A DNA stretch of 64,000 nucleotides, taken from positions 4,930,899 through 4,994,898 of the forward strand of contig NC_060972.1 in the NCBI RefSeq assembly GCF_910589235.1. The letters are read 5' to 3'. Shown here piece after piece: positions 50,359 to 62,813 of the stretch. How positions within the stretch are numbered: the stretch's first letter is position 1; each line of letters opens with the position of its first letter. Position numbers and translations under genes: made by a program. This DNA comes from Vespa crabro (lineage: Eukaryota > Arthropoda > Insecta > Hymenoptera > Vespidae). The notes beneath the pieces were generated by a model, which did not search any database, was not told the DNA's origin, and worked only from the letters and a program-made list of their open reading frames with translations.

Positions 50359-53300
50359 CTGCAAAAATATAAAAATAAAAAAGAGATACATTTATTTGTA
50401 TTACAATAGAGATGCAGTAGCTCGCGTTTCTCTCATCCGGTATCCGCTGCTCGATTTCAATTTCCTGATGAAAATACGTAAAATATAGAGAAACGAGATA
50501 AGGTTTCCGTTAGATAAATTTCTCATTATAAACCCTCTAAATCACAGACGTGTACGTACGATATCCTTTTTGCATGTGGATCACGTATGTGGATGTACGT
50601 ACGCGTACAAGATAATATATTCAATAACGAGGTATCGTTAATTAGACACGAACTGTAGAACAATCGTAGTAAAAAGAAAATGCATGAAGAAGAAGAGAAG
50701 GAGCGTTGAAAAGCGTATACACGTTGAATACATTAGTCTCGTCTGAATAGAAACAGTAGATAGTAGACCTTTTGATCAGACTCCTGTGTGACGAGTAGGT
50801 CTACTAATCAAGTCGTCGTTATCCCTGACGTTTCTCCTTTCGAGCGTGCAAGTAGAAGAGGACGACCTTTGGTCGGACGCGGTAAAGTGTATAGGCAACT
50901 AATTAACGTTACCTAACTTTCTTCTTTCTTTTTCGCTTTTTTCTCTTTTCTTTTCTCGTTCTTTGTTTTTCTTTTTTTTTTTTTTTCAGAATGGTCGCTC
51001 GGCCAAAATCGTCCCGTCGTCTGCATGCTCGAAAAGGTTAAACGAGTATGGTCAAATAAGTATCAAGCTCTAGGAGGAGAGTGAACTTTTCCAACGTAAA
51101 GTCGATTCCACTCGTTTTTTTTTTTTTCCGTGGAAAAACGTTCGTTAAACGCAGAAGGCAGATTACTATTTTTAGAAGAGACGTTCGGTTCGTTCGACAA
51201 TGTCCAACCAATAGCAATGGCTTTGACCGTACTTACGAAACGATTTATCGAACGATCGGTCGCGAAACGCGTTCAACTAAATCTCACAGAACGATATCTA
51301 CGAAGAACTAACTGACAGGCAGCGATAATAGGTCAGAGGTTAGGCGTATCGATTAGAGCCGCACGGATATTTTGTACCACCCTCGAAATGGACTAGTGGT
51401 AATAGTACGAAAAGGAAAAGTATATCCATGAGATCGGACTTTGTTTTTGTATGTAGGAAAAATTCCGCGGACGCTCTCTCTCTCTCTCTCTCTCTCTTTG
51501 TTGTTGATCGGGGAAGCGCGAAAGGGCAGTTACCATGGTTCCTCGCGAATGACATTTTTGAATATTCCGAAGAAAGTCCTTCGGGGTGAGTGAATCTCGG
51601 CCAGGGCTAGTATTTTGAACAGGGAGGATCGTGCTACCTGCACGCTCCGTTGGGAAGCCCGTCAAGGAAATGTCAGGGAGTCGTTGTACGCCTTCGTGAT
51701 TTACTTGGCTATTCGAGCAGAGGATCTTCGCGACGTGGAAAATCGGAAGATCCTTTACTCTTTTCTGACGTTTAAAGTCGAGTCTGACAGCCAATGATTA
51801 TTTCGCGATTAGAGCAATTCCTCGATCTTAATTTTAAATTTATTTCGGAGATAAATTGATGCGAAACCAAGTTATATCTTTCAGGCGCTATCACGTAATC
51901 GTTCATTTTACTGATCATGGAAAAGATATTGGAATGAATACAGCTATTAATTTTTCGACGTAACATTGGCGAAATCGTCGAAACGTCGTTTAAGGGTGTC
52001 GAGTATTTTTGGTCCGGTTTTTGATCGGCCCGATTATCGATATATCGCAAAGACGTCATATCCACGCGTCGATCATAAACCAAAAAGGAAAACTAAGGGA
52101 ATTCTTCGAGTACCGAAAGAATCGCAAATGTCGATTTCTTAGATTTCTAAGAGCACTTGACCCTTTTGTTTCCTTCTCATTCTCCTTCGACGTCTTCTTC
52201 TGCTGCTCTACGGTCTTTCCTTTTCCCTACCCTTTATTTATGGTTATCCTTCGCACGGCACTACTTATCTCTCTCGTTTCGAACAAATTCGAAAAAAACC
52301 AGATGTCTTCGCGAACCCTCTCAAGTAACGTTCTTCGTTATATTTTTCAATCTCTCTTTTCTAGCAGTATAGGAGAGACGATCGCGAGGCTTGCACCGCC
52401 TCCTTCGAAAGTTTCATTAATCTTCTTCTTTTCTTTCCACTTCTTTCCATAGTTTTGATTTGTGTCTTTAGCCAGCTTGAACAAGAGTAGTCCTGTCAAG
52501 AACAGTAAATCCCATCGTTTCTATATTCGAACATTTTCTAACGTCTTATCTTGGAGCGTATTTAACGCGAATGTCAAGGGTGAACTATAGGAAAATATAA
52601 TAGATAAAGTTTAAAAAATCCTCTTTTATAAGATTTCCGTTGGTTCCACTTTCGGTTCTTCATCCTCTGGTTTCATACATCTATGTATTTTCCATCAAAG
52701 ATCTACCTTTCGTGAGGTATTGGTTATGAATTATTCACGATGAGCGATTCGAAGAAGGAAAAAGCGAGTAGCATTGCTCGCCGGATGCTATATATAATTC
52801 GAGAAACGTTCGGATCGAGAGAAAGAGAGAGAGAGAGAGAGACAAAACGGCTTTTTCGCTATGATTTACGCTAATTTCAGTGCCGATTTAGAGAGGCAGA
52901 GTAAGGATAGAAAAGAGAGGAAGTCGTAAGTACCCGAATGCATCCTTCCGGTCACCCTCGCGTGTTACCTTTTTATCGTCGACTCACGAACCCTAGGAGT
53001 TCGCCTCGTATTTCTTGTCTCCCCTCTTACAACCGCGAGTCACGACTTTCCTCCTTCCTTATAATCCTTTACGTATTTTCCTTTTGAAAGGCCGCGCAGA
53101 AACTTTTCAACGTCCTCTTACCTTTCGTCGTCTTCCTCCCGAAGAACGACGAAACTTTTTACGTTCGAAGAAGAAAAGGCGTATCTTTCTTCTTTTCTTC
53201 CTTGGCAAAGTATCTTCCGTTTGATTCGCAAGAAGCACAAGACAAGATAGTACCAGGACGACACCGAGGTATATTTATATTTCTGCACGGATGAGCATCA

Positions 53301-55468
53301 ATAAACGATCAGATGTTCCACGGCGATCGTCATCGGCGATTTCGAACGAAAACATATAAGGAGGCAAAGTTTAAAGGTCGACAAAGAGAACTCGGAAGAA
53401 GATTATAAAAAAGCCGAGAATTTCAATGGTCACGCTCGTTTCTCAACGCCGAAGGAATTGGAGACGTTCATCGTCGACCAATTTCGTCTCCTTTGTTCTT
53501 CTTCCTTTCTCTTCTTTTTTTCTTGTTTTTTTTTTCCTTTTTCGGCTAATTGCCTTGCTCGTCGCGAGTTAACGACGATCGACAGGAGCTTTCCCCTTGT
53601 TCGTTCCCTTTCGATCTCGTCGGACAGTCCTCGCCGAGCAATAAATAACCTGCGTAATGGGAATGGAAAAAAGACCAATACAAACGAGCTTTCTGGCCGT
53701 TTGCAGGCAACAGACCGCGCGATAACGAAGAAAAACTGGAAGGAATTCGAAATGGAGCGACTCGATGCGAGCAAACACATTCATCGAGCAAAAGTAACAC
53801 GACGGAATACGTTCGTACATTTGACGAACGAATGGTGCACAGGTGTGTGCGCGCGTGCGCGCGTGTGTGTGCGTGCGAGTGTACGCGTAGACGTTCGTGC
53901 AATTCCCGATGCCTTCATTTATCAATGTCCAACCGGGGGCCTTCCAGTCGAATGTCCTTTATCCTCGTTTCAGGTTAGCATCGCCGAGCGAGCTACAAAA
54001 GTATCACGATTCTTCTCACCGTATCTTCGTAGAGCAAAGTTCAGGTGCACGCGATCGAACGTCGGCTAATCTTCCAACGTTGATCCTCTTTTGACGCTTC
54101 GTCCCGACACTTAGCCAAACTTCCGTCGGGAGGATCCTTCCATATCTTGGTTAGAAATGCTTTCGATCTTAAACGATCTTTCTTCCGATCGAATTCGCTA
54201 TTCTTCTATCTAAGTATTGTATATTTTGAATTTTATCGTTCAATTTTGTCGTCAATAATTATAGCCTTATGATATTACGTTCAGACGTTAGACAGACGTT
54301 GGGGATCGTTTTATGAAAAATTGAAATCGCTGAAGAACGCCATTAAAATATTCATAAAATCTAAAGCTCGATCAAGGAACGTACACGTTCCTTTTAACGC
54401 TCGAATCTACTTTGGAAGAAAATTTCATCAATGAAGCCAAGGCTCGCTTTCTCCATCCAATTCCAATTAATCATTCAACGATGTAGTTTCTTTTTTATGA
54501 CCGGCACTTTGTACGGAGTACATAGACTTGGCTATACTCGTGAGTCATCTCTCACGGCGTATTTTCCGAGTGTAGGATAATATAGCCACTGGAGAGGTCG
54601 AATGATAATGCGAACTTTCAAGGAAGACGCAGCATCTCTCAAGCTGCGTATTCACATACGTACGCTATCGTTCTCGCAAAGTATGCTTAGGAGCAGCCAT
54701 CAAGGCGTACGAGCTTGAGCGTGCCCCTGAAAAAGAATGGATTTATCCCGACTATTCCTCGCGAGCTATCGAACATGGGCCCCCTGGATGGAGATCGCCA
54801 CTTTTGACGCGGCATCGTTTTCTCAACATTTTATTACGCTTTTATAATTACGCCCTTCGTATGTTCGCTTTTTCTTCTCTATCTCTTTTTTCTTTTATTT
54901 TCTTTTTTTATTTAGTCACTCCACAAAACTGCATTGAAACCTCATATGAAAGTACGCTATATGGAATATTATCTTTTCATCTATTTCGGTATTCCGGGAA
55001 AAGAATGCCAAAGTTACGCTTATTATAACACCGAAAATATGGACCAAACCCTATTCTATTTCTCTCCACGTTATCTAAATGTATCTACTTTTCTTTATCG
55101 CGTCTACTCTTACAAAAGTAAAGACTTTTTCCTCTTACGTATGTGTTTTACGGAGAAACGGTCTAACGGGCGAGGCATTTTTGAGATCTCGTACGGATGC
55201 GAGAAATTTTGCGAAATTTTCAAGGAATAATGCAAGAAACGTAGGCGAAGAGGACAGAAAGCGAGGGGATGAACGTGGATGAGAGAAAAAAGCGTATTCG
55301 TACGGATGTTCAATGTTATAAAACGCTCGTCGTGCGGTCCTTTTGATGAGAGCGGGAAAAGATAAAAGGAAAGAGGGAGATAGAGAGAGAGAGAGAAAGT
55401 GTATATACAGCATCCGGTAGAGTTCCATCGACGCGTCGCGTTCTCTCTAGTGTTGGTGAGAGCAAATC

Positions 55469-55476
55469 TGACGTCA
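55469..55476. promoter_or_regulatory. Full palindromic CRE (TGACGTCA)
   Basis: An exact cAMP-response element octamer sits in a GC-richer, repeat-free block about 5 kb upstream of Rdl exon 2. It is only an 8-base match, so chance is likely. Confidence 0.25.
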
Positions 55477-55702
55477 CTGGCCGCGTAAGCCTTCTCCCTC
55501 TCCCCGTCGGTGGCTCTTGGTTCGTCGGTGTGACGCCCTCAATGTGGGTTATGACGATGGCAGGGAATACGCGCTCGGTTAACCCCAGGGGTTGTGTACG
55601 TATTCGGATCGAGTTTGCGAGTAGCCGAGAGTCTCACCGTGCGATCGTCCATTCCGTTAAACTTTTTCTACGAACGCTGTGGAAGCTTAGCTTTTCGATC
55701 TT

Positions 55703-55745
<43 letters not shown>

Positions 55746-56688
55746 CGTTTCTCTTCGCGGTAGGAACAACGAAGACGACGTCGATGCAACCCCTGTCGGA
55801 TGCTACGAATCTATCTGGTTTTAGAACAACGAGGGCTCGAGTTTGATGTTGCGCGTGGGTAGTACATAGAAACTTCATGAAATATGACATGACAATGAGC
55901 CGAAAGGTCGACTCGACTCGACTAGGATCGACGGAAGGATGGATGTACCGGGGCAACTACACGACGGTATATTTACACGAACCATCGAAAGAATATTACA
56001 ATGACGAAAGCAAAAGTTATATAACGCTTTTATCGATCTGGCCTCTCGCGTATATCTGCATGGTGCTGGATGGTAAAGGGATGAAGGGCCAAGCGGAAGG
56101 GAAAGATCCGAGGGAAAACGTTTTTCGATGGAAGAGGAGCACGTCGATTATGCGGATACAAGTACCACTTGCTCCCTCTTCCTCTCTCTCTCTCTCTCTC
56201 TGCTCATCTTTCTAAAAAAGGCGCGTCTATAGTATTGAAACGAGGAAAGTTGGAACGACGAACGGATAAAAACTCGTAGAACTTTAAGACAGATGGAAAG
56301 TAATCAAAAGCACCGAAACGTTCGACGTATCTTTGTGTTAATTACGATTTTTTCGATATCGTGCCATTCGACCAGAGTAGATTTTGCTCCTTCTTCTTTA
56401 TAAGAAAGAAAAATGTCAGAGAATAAATAATATAGAATCAAATACACGTTTGTTATATCTTAGAAAGAGAGAAGTTCGATTTCGTTGACATTGCGTTTTC
56501 TTAACGAGGCAACCGATTATCGTAGTCTTTGTATAATCTCCCATCGCCTTTGTCTCGATATCTCGCAACTGGATCGGATTGGCGGAGAAGCTTACGCGGA
56601 AGAAAGTAATCTATCCGTTTTGCATAGGCAAATCTACCCCACCTCCTTTTTCACTCCTCTCACTAGCCCGAAATGATGAGAGAGAAAA

Positions 56689-56737
<49 letters not shown>

Positions 56738-57581
56738 GTACTCTCGCGTAATCCCCCTTTCATTCGTGTTTCTTGTTTCAGGGCACGGCTTAAGAGGGAA
56801 TCATGCTCGTGAAAGTACCGACGCTTTTCAAGCCCAACCACTTCCGGTATTTAGCTAAGCGACGACAACGACAACGTCGACGACAAGGAGGAGTAGAAGA
56901 AAACCGTTCGTATTAGATGATTTAGGTACAGCGATGAAACTTTAGCTGAAACTATACCGTTGTGTTTCGTCGTATGATACTCTCGCTTTCTATTTTCTAT
57001 TTCTTTCTTTTTCTTCTCTTTGTCTTTAAGTTAATTATGTTTTAGTAATTTTATCGGATATTTTGCCAGTACGTGCTCATTGTTTCTCATTGTCGTTGTC
57101 GTCTTTGCGAAAGGTCTTCGTACGGTCGCGCACATTGCTCGCAGTAAATGAGCATGCGCGCCGGTTTATAATGGCGAAGACGTCAAACGATTTTCGCGAT
57201 ACGATGAGAAGAGAAGATGGAGAAAGAGGAGGATGAAAGGCGGATGGAGGAACGAAGACGAGAGCGAGATACGGCTCATTAAACGTCGAGCTCTTCCCTC
57301 GGCAAACGGACCACCGGTACGAGAGCTACATGGTAGAAATTGTAGTGCAAATACGACTACATTTATCCTGCAGCCTCTTGAAAAGTGCATATATTATTCA
57401 ACGGAGAATGCTGCGTCTTTCTCCTTCTCTTTTCCTATTTCTTTTTATTTCTCTTTCTCTCTCCGTCTCTCTCTCTCTCTCTCTCTCCTCTTCCCCACGA
57501 CTCTTTCCTCTTCTTCGGAGAGACTCCTTTTGTATTTATCTTGGGTGGGTGGCTCGCAGACGCGGAAAATGCTCGCGGAAG

Positions 57582-57629
<48 letters not shown>

Positions 57630-58504
57630 CAGAGAAAGAGAGCGAGGGATAAGGTCGACGAGTACCACGACTTTTACTCGTATAATTGTTCGAGTAATTT
57701 CGCTTCTCCGACTATTGTTTGAGTTAGCTTATGAATACGAAATGGTATGATCTTCTAACAGCTCGATTGAAATAATTTCCAATGACTTGCCGATTACGTA
57801 CTTTTCAAATTTTAATATCGACTACTTTGTTGAAAACTAATTAATTCATAGTCGTGCAAGTGCTCCTCTCTGCTGCGGCATTAATCACTCGATGAAAAGT
57901 ATTATTCCATATACATATATGTATATATCTTTAATCTTTTACTTTTACCATTCGTAGCTAAAGACGTTAAGGTAAAAACTACATTTTCCTACAGTATAAA
58001 AAGAATATTCGTAACTCGTAATTGTAAATCGTACAACGGACTTTAGTATTTTGCCGATGCAACGTTAGCTTTATTTCTTTCTACCATCATTACTATTTCT
58101 ATGTGTATTATAAAAATATCGTATATAACGGACTACGAAGTATATGTACATAATTACAGCAGGTATATATGTATGCATTATACTTTGGTTCTTCGTACGC
58201 TGGCCACGGCTAATTAGCTGCACGCAATAAAAGTCTACCGTGGTATCGGATGATCAGGAAAAAGAGCGTGCAGTGAAAAAGTTTGGTTTTCTCAAAGTGT
58301 TCTTTTTTTTTTGTCCAAAAACGAAAAAGAAGAGAAATGCAGAAATAATTAGTCGGAAGTAAAGAAGAAGAAGAAAGCTATGAAGAAAAGAGTAAATCAT
58401 AAAATAAAGTAGTGAATGGCTCGCCTTTAGGAAAGCACGAAGGATTAATCGAGATCAAAGATATCGCGAGTGACGACAGGAAAAAGACAACTAAGGCGTT
58501 GTTC

Positions 58505-58526
58505 TTCGTCGTTGTCGTCGCCGTCG

Positions 58527-58570
<44 letters not shown>

Positions 58571-58572
58571 TT
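58505..58572. repeat. (GTC)n/(GCC)n triplet array
   Basis: Mostly GTC with GCC units. It gives Val/Ala or Ser runs in translation. Same motif family as the GAC array near 2456 and a shorter GTC tract at 35357-35397. Confidence 0.92.
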
Positions 58573-58849
58573 TATCGGGGTTCGCTGTCCTTTTCGTCGG
58601 TTGGTCTAGTCACAGGGGATCACGAGACGGTGTCGGTTCGTGCGATAGCTCGAGATAGAGGAGACAAATGACAAAGGTTGGGAGGACGACGAGGACGAGG
58701 ACGTGAAAAAGGCGGAGAAAGGAGGAGGAAAAAGCTATAGTCTTTGTAGCACTTTGGCCTAAGCTCGCACACATTGTCCTCATTACGACTCGCGGTCAGC
58801 TTATCGGAGGAACACGCGATACGCTTGGAGAATTCAAATGGCTCGCAAT

Positions 58850-58869
58850 TATTCCTTGGCCTAGACCGC
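58850..58869 (+). repeat. First copy of a 20-bp exact direct repeat
   Basis: tattccttggcctagaccgc occurs here and at 59497-59516, inside exon A of the candidate small gene. A matching acacgcgat lies 38 bp upstream here (58812) and 33 bp upstream of the other copy (59464). Both copies can be read as IPWPRP in frame. Confidence 0.8.
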
Positions 58870-59401
58870 TGAGTCGTTAGACCTCATTGGTATTACTCGA
58901 AATATTTTTCATTGCGATCGATAGATCGTAGTTTATATGTTAACGATTAGTTATATACTTTTTAGATACTTTTTCTCATTCCACCTCCGTTTCCACGATA
59001 CCGAGAAAGTTTGTAGATCGAATTTTCAAGTTTCTCTTGGATGCGTTTATTATCGTGTGATAATCGCATCCTGGAGTAGCGCAACGTGAAAAATGTCAAG
59101 AAAGTCTATTACGTGTTTCGTCCCGAACGACATCGAAGATTTAATGCATAGATAAGAAGAAAGATCTTCAATCCGCTCCTCGAATTATAACATCTCGTGA
59201 ATCTTGGAATTTTTTTTCTCGAGAGTATACACTATGGGTTTTTTCTTATTTCGTATTATACAAAATAAGAAATTATTTTTCCTCTTAATCCTGTTAATTC
59301 ATGGTTAATTTTTATAACTCGAGGACGAATTATGCAGCATTAATCGAGCAAATCATTGTGACGTGCCTACAACATGCCTGGCGTAATTAACGCGACGGTC
59401 G

Positions 59402-59544
59402 ATGCTTCCTTGGAATCGAGTTCTCGTTGTCCTTGTTATTATGTGGATCGGCTTATCTAAGAGACACGCGATGTTCCGGGAATATCTAGATAAAACTATT
59501 CCTTGGCCTAGACCGCGTACGTTCGCAAAGAGAAATACGTTCGG
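59402..59544 (+). CDS. Exon A of the candidate small secreted protein
   Basis: It encodes residues 1-47 plus two bases, with ATG at 59402. If not spliced the frame stops at 59582-59584, giving 60 residues. The donor gtatta is only fair. It contains IPWPRPR, which recurs in frame at 58851-58868. Confidence 0.45.
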
Positions 59545-60021
59545 GTATTATCCTTCCTGGCTTATTTTTCCTTCGATCGTTTAGCGTAACATCGATCACG
59601 TACCTTACTTTTTTAAATATCGAAAGATTTGTCCTTCCCATTTTTAGATTCTCAACGTAATAGTCGCAAGATATCGATTAAACCGATGGAAATTTGATGG
59701 CTTTCCGCGAAAATATTATAATCGGTTAATATTGCTAAGAAGCGTCGATTGTTATCGGCGGATATTCGCAGCGGACTTTGGAACGAAAGACCGAGGCAAG
59801 ATCCGTTCTCGACTATGCACAATAGCGAGACCTGCAGGGCGTTTTACCATTACGTAATGGACATGCCAGCCGAATGCAACGAGCCGTTTATTTTTACGAC
59901 TTACACCACCGACTGCCTCTTGCAGGCCAAAGGCGCGCGTGACTCCTTTATTAAAGTTCCCTCGTCGTTCGCGGTAGTAAGTATCACGGTATTAAGTTTC
60001 TCGCTCCTGATATTTCGTTAA
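59402..60021 (+). CDS. Candidate small secreted or GPI-anchored protein (2 exons)
   Basis: Joining 59402-59544 to 59772-60021 gives a 130-residue protein with a complete start and stop. Residues about 3-19 (PWNRVLVVLVIMWIGLS) look like a signal peptide. The middle holds IPWPRPR (33-39), three cysteines (69, 83, 96) and aromatic-rich text (CRAFYHYVMDMPAEC, FIFTTYTTDC). The end (SSFAVVSITVLSFSLLIF, 112-129) is hydrophobic after small residues, as in GPI-attachment signals or a C-terminal anchor. Donor TTCGG|gtatta and acceptor atattcgcag give matching phase. It is not low-complexity, unlike most open frames here. I do not recognise the family. It lies antisense to Rdl. Confidence 0.5.
59497..59516 (+). 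repeat. Second copy of the 20-bp exact direct repeat
   Basis: This copy falls within the coding part of exon A (residues about 32-38, TIPWPRP). It is identical over 20 bases to 58850-58869. Confidence 0.8.
59772..60021 (+). CDS. Exon B of the candidate small secreted protein
   Basis: The acceptor at 59770-59771 leaves one base to complete Gly, then GLWNERPRQDPFSTMHN and on to LLIFR with TAA at 60019-60021. Three cysteines and a hydrophobic C-terminus are the notable features. Confidence 0.5.
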
Positions 60022-61736
60022 AAAGGACGACGATTTACGATTGATTCAATGCTACCGTATTTCTCCATTTTAGAAATTTTGAGATCTTTAATTTCTCAAT
60101 TATCCCGAAATAGGTATATCTACGGTGTCCATCGTTACCATTATTATTATTATTATTATTATTATTATCGTTACTTTCTTTCTCATCTTGAAAGAGGATC
60201 GCGGAAACGATAATGGGAAGACCGAACGCAAATAACTTTATTCGTAATCGCGTTTCCTCTCCCCGATGATAGACGCCGCGTTATTTTCGAAACAAACGAG
60301 ACCAAGCGCTATACGACTCGAAAACATTAACGAAGTAATAAAGTCTAATGTAAATGTATCAGTAGGAAGGAAATGGTAACGATCACTGTGTAATTTTAAT
60401 AATGTTAATTAAACTGCCCGATCATTCCGGGTAGCGTTAATTGCTCTCGTACATTAGCGTAATGTCCTTTGTTCGTTTGGAATTAACGAGCGCAATTGGA
60501 AGTACTCGATGGATATACAGATTCTCATGACTGGTAGATTTGCTTCCATGAAAATGTTCGTTCTCTCTTTTAGGAGGGAGGTGTATCCTCCCGATTCCTC
60601 GAATTCGCGTGGTCGAGGAAAAAAGTATAAGGGAACGTCTTAAAATTGGAGTTCGTCGAAATAACGTTGAGACGTTTTTGTATGCCGTGGAACGTTGGCA
60701 GGGACGATCAGACAACGCGCACGCGCGCACGGTTATCGGAGATAACGACAAACGAGCTTTCTCCTAAGGTCGAGCACGCACGCGAGATCGCGATGATTTT
60801 GACGAGAACCGGTAAAGCGGCAGCAGGCGGCAGGCGATCGATAAACGATAAGCGGTAAATCGGGACTGCGCCTTTCCTGCGGCATGAAAATCGTTTCTTT
60901 CTATTTTACCTATAGGCTATGTCATATATACGCGATGCATAAGTAAATCGACGATATACTCGGGAATTAATTGGGAACCAGGGTTTAATCGAACCCTTGG
61001 TATAACATTTCTATCAAGAGAAACTACTTGGAACTTTGAAATGTCGTTGGAAAGCTATTAAAAAAGTGGTATCATCGAGCGAATTTTAGACCTCGAACTC
61101 TTAGCCAGTACTTCTTGCTTTTTCAACAAGCACGAAACTCTTTTTCGCTTCTCCTACGAGAACGTACGAAAAGGACACAAAGGAGAAAAGGAAAAAGAGG
61201 AAGAAGAAGTGCTACTGTTGCTAGCGGGAAGAGGAAGAAAAATCCTCTACGTCGAACGTCGATGAAATTTTAAAGGAAGCGAAGTTTGTCGGGTCCCCGC
61301 GGTTGAAAAGGCAATCTTGCTCGAGAACTTTGGCCCCTGTTTCTCTCTCTCCTTCTTCCCTCCCTCTCTTTCTTCTGGGCACGATTAAATTCTCAAGTGC
61401 CAGCCACTTTTCCTCCTTCTCTACCGATAGGTAGAATCATGAAAGAAGAGTTGGAGGACCATGAGCTTCAACAAACAAGTTTTTATTAGTGTATTCGCGA
61501 GAAGGATCGTTAGAGTACCTATCTACCGTTTGGGAAGTCGTTTGAAAAAAGAAAACGTGCGGAAAAGCGTTTGATGGCATCTTAGATAGTTAAAGAACGG
61601 TGAGAGGGAGAGGAAGGGTTGACAGTCATTTGCGAGCTGTAATTTCACCGCGCGTAAGAGCCTGACCGAGGGTGAGAGACGGAAAGGGAGAGATCGTGTC
61701 ATAAAGTTGCGCTTTATCGCGTTCCACGCCAATGCG

Positions 61737-61793
<57 letters not shown>

Positions 61794-62769
61794 GACGCGA
61801 AACGGGGGCTTGCTTCGATCTGCCAATCATAGGAGTCCGATTCTAGGAAACACGATGCTCTCTTATACCTTGCCGTGCCATCGTATTCAGCCTTCTATTC
61901 CCGATGAAATAAAATCGGCTACGAACGATCGAGTCTATTCCTACTCCTTTATTCCAATTCGAATATTTTATGTTAGGTCGAAAGCTCATTTTCGAATCGA
62001 TCGGTAACGAGTGATCTCGTTTAACGACGAAACGTTGAACATGGAAAAGAGATTGCTGATTTTTCTTAAAGGTTCACGACCGTTTTGTTTCGTTTCGTTT
62101 CGAGGCCGAACGATGGAGTATCGCCGACCTCCGACAAGCTTAATCTCACAATTGACCTTGATTACCTATAAGTTTAATTTAGCACGCAATGAAGATTCTC
62201 ATTCGCGATAGGAAACACTTTAGACCACTCTTTGCCGTCCCTTTACCAGCGCGTAACCCTCCTTGCGATATTCATTACTAATCTGCTTCATATCTTTGTA
62301 TCATCTTTCATTTGGTTCATCGTTTTTTTTCTCACGACTTAAAATGCACGCGATTAAGGTCAGGTAGCGTCTATTAGCGTATAATAATCACCACTTATTA
62401 CCTTGTATTCAATTTTGAAATATATTTTATAATTATTCGTTCGTCGAACGAACAGAAAGTTGACGAAACAAGGATTTTTAATCAATGAGACGCGTAAAAT
62501 TCACGAAACGATTCATTTTTAAGTGCACGTAATGGCTCTTAGTCCAATCGCGCTAATATTCACATGCGCGCGTACTAATATCCAAATAGGGCTGGATCTC
62601 TATGTATATATATATGTATATATATATATATATATATATCGGTCAACGATCTCCCCTTCACACTCGAAACAAGGATAATACGCATGAATCGATCGCGTGG
62701 CACATTGATCAAGGAGCAGCGGCTCGTTCAACGTGCTCAAGCGGCTTGCAACTTGTACAGAAGGCTTTG

Positions 62770-62813
<44 letters not shown>

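Larger units (their letters stand above)
50359..59401. other. Upstream of Rdl exon 2: intron 1 or 5' flank
   Basis: I searched the minus strand for a signal-peptide exon ending in phase 2 and found none I can support, so Rdl exon 1 probably lies beyond 64000 or is too short to see. The stretch holds (CT)n at 51473-51497, 55709-55742 and 56689-56733, (GA)n at 57588-57630 and a GTC array at 58505-58572. GC-richer blocks at 51500-51800 and 55430-56160 are unassigned. Confidence 0.55.

Noticed and set aside
51393..51797. Overlapping open frames on both strands of a GC-richer block
   Set aside because: Both strands are open to a similar degree and neither shows conserved protein text, so coding cannot be assigned.
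55877..56215. 112-codon plus-strand frame with mixed composition
   Set aside because: It has an ATG and looks less repetitive than most, but ends in a (CT)n-derived Ser-Leu run, shows no recognisable domain and has no partner exon. Left unannotated for lack of support.
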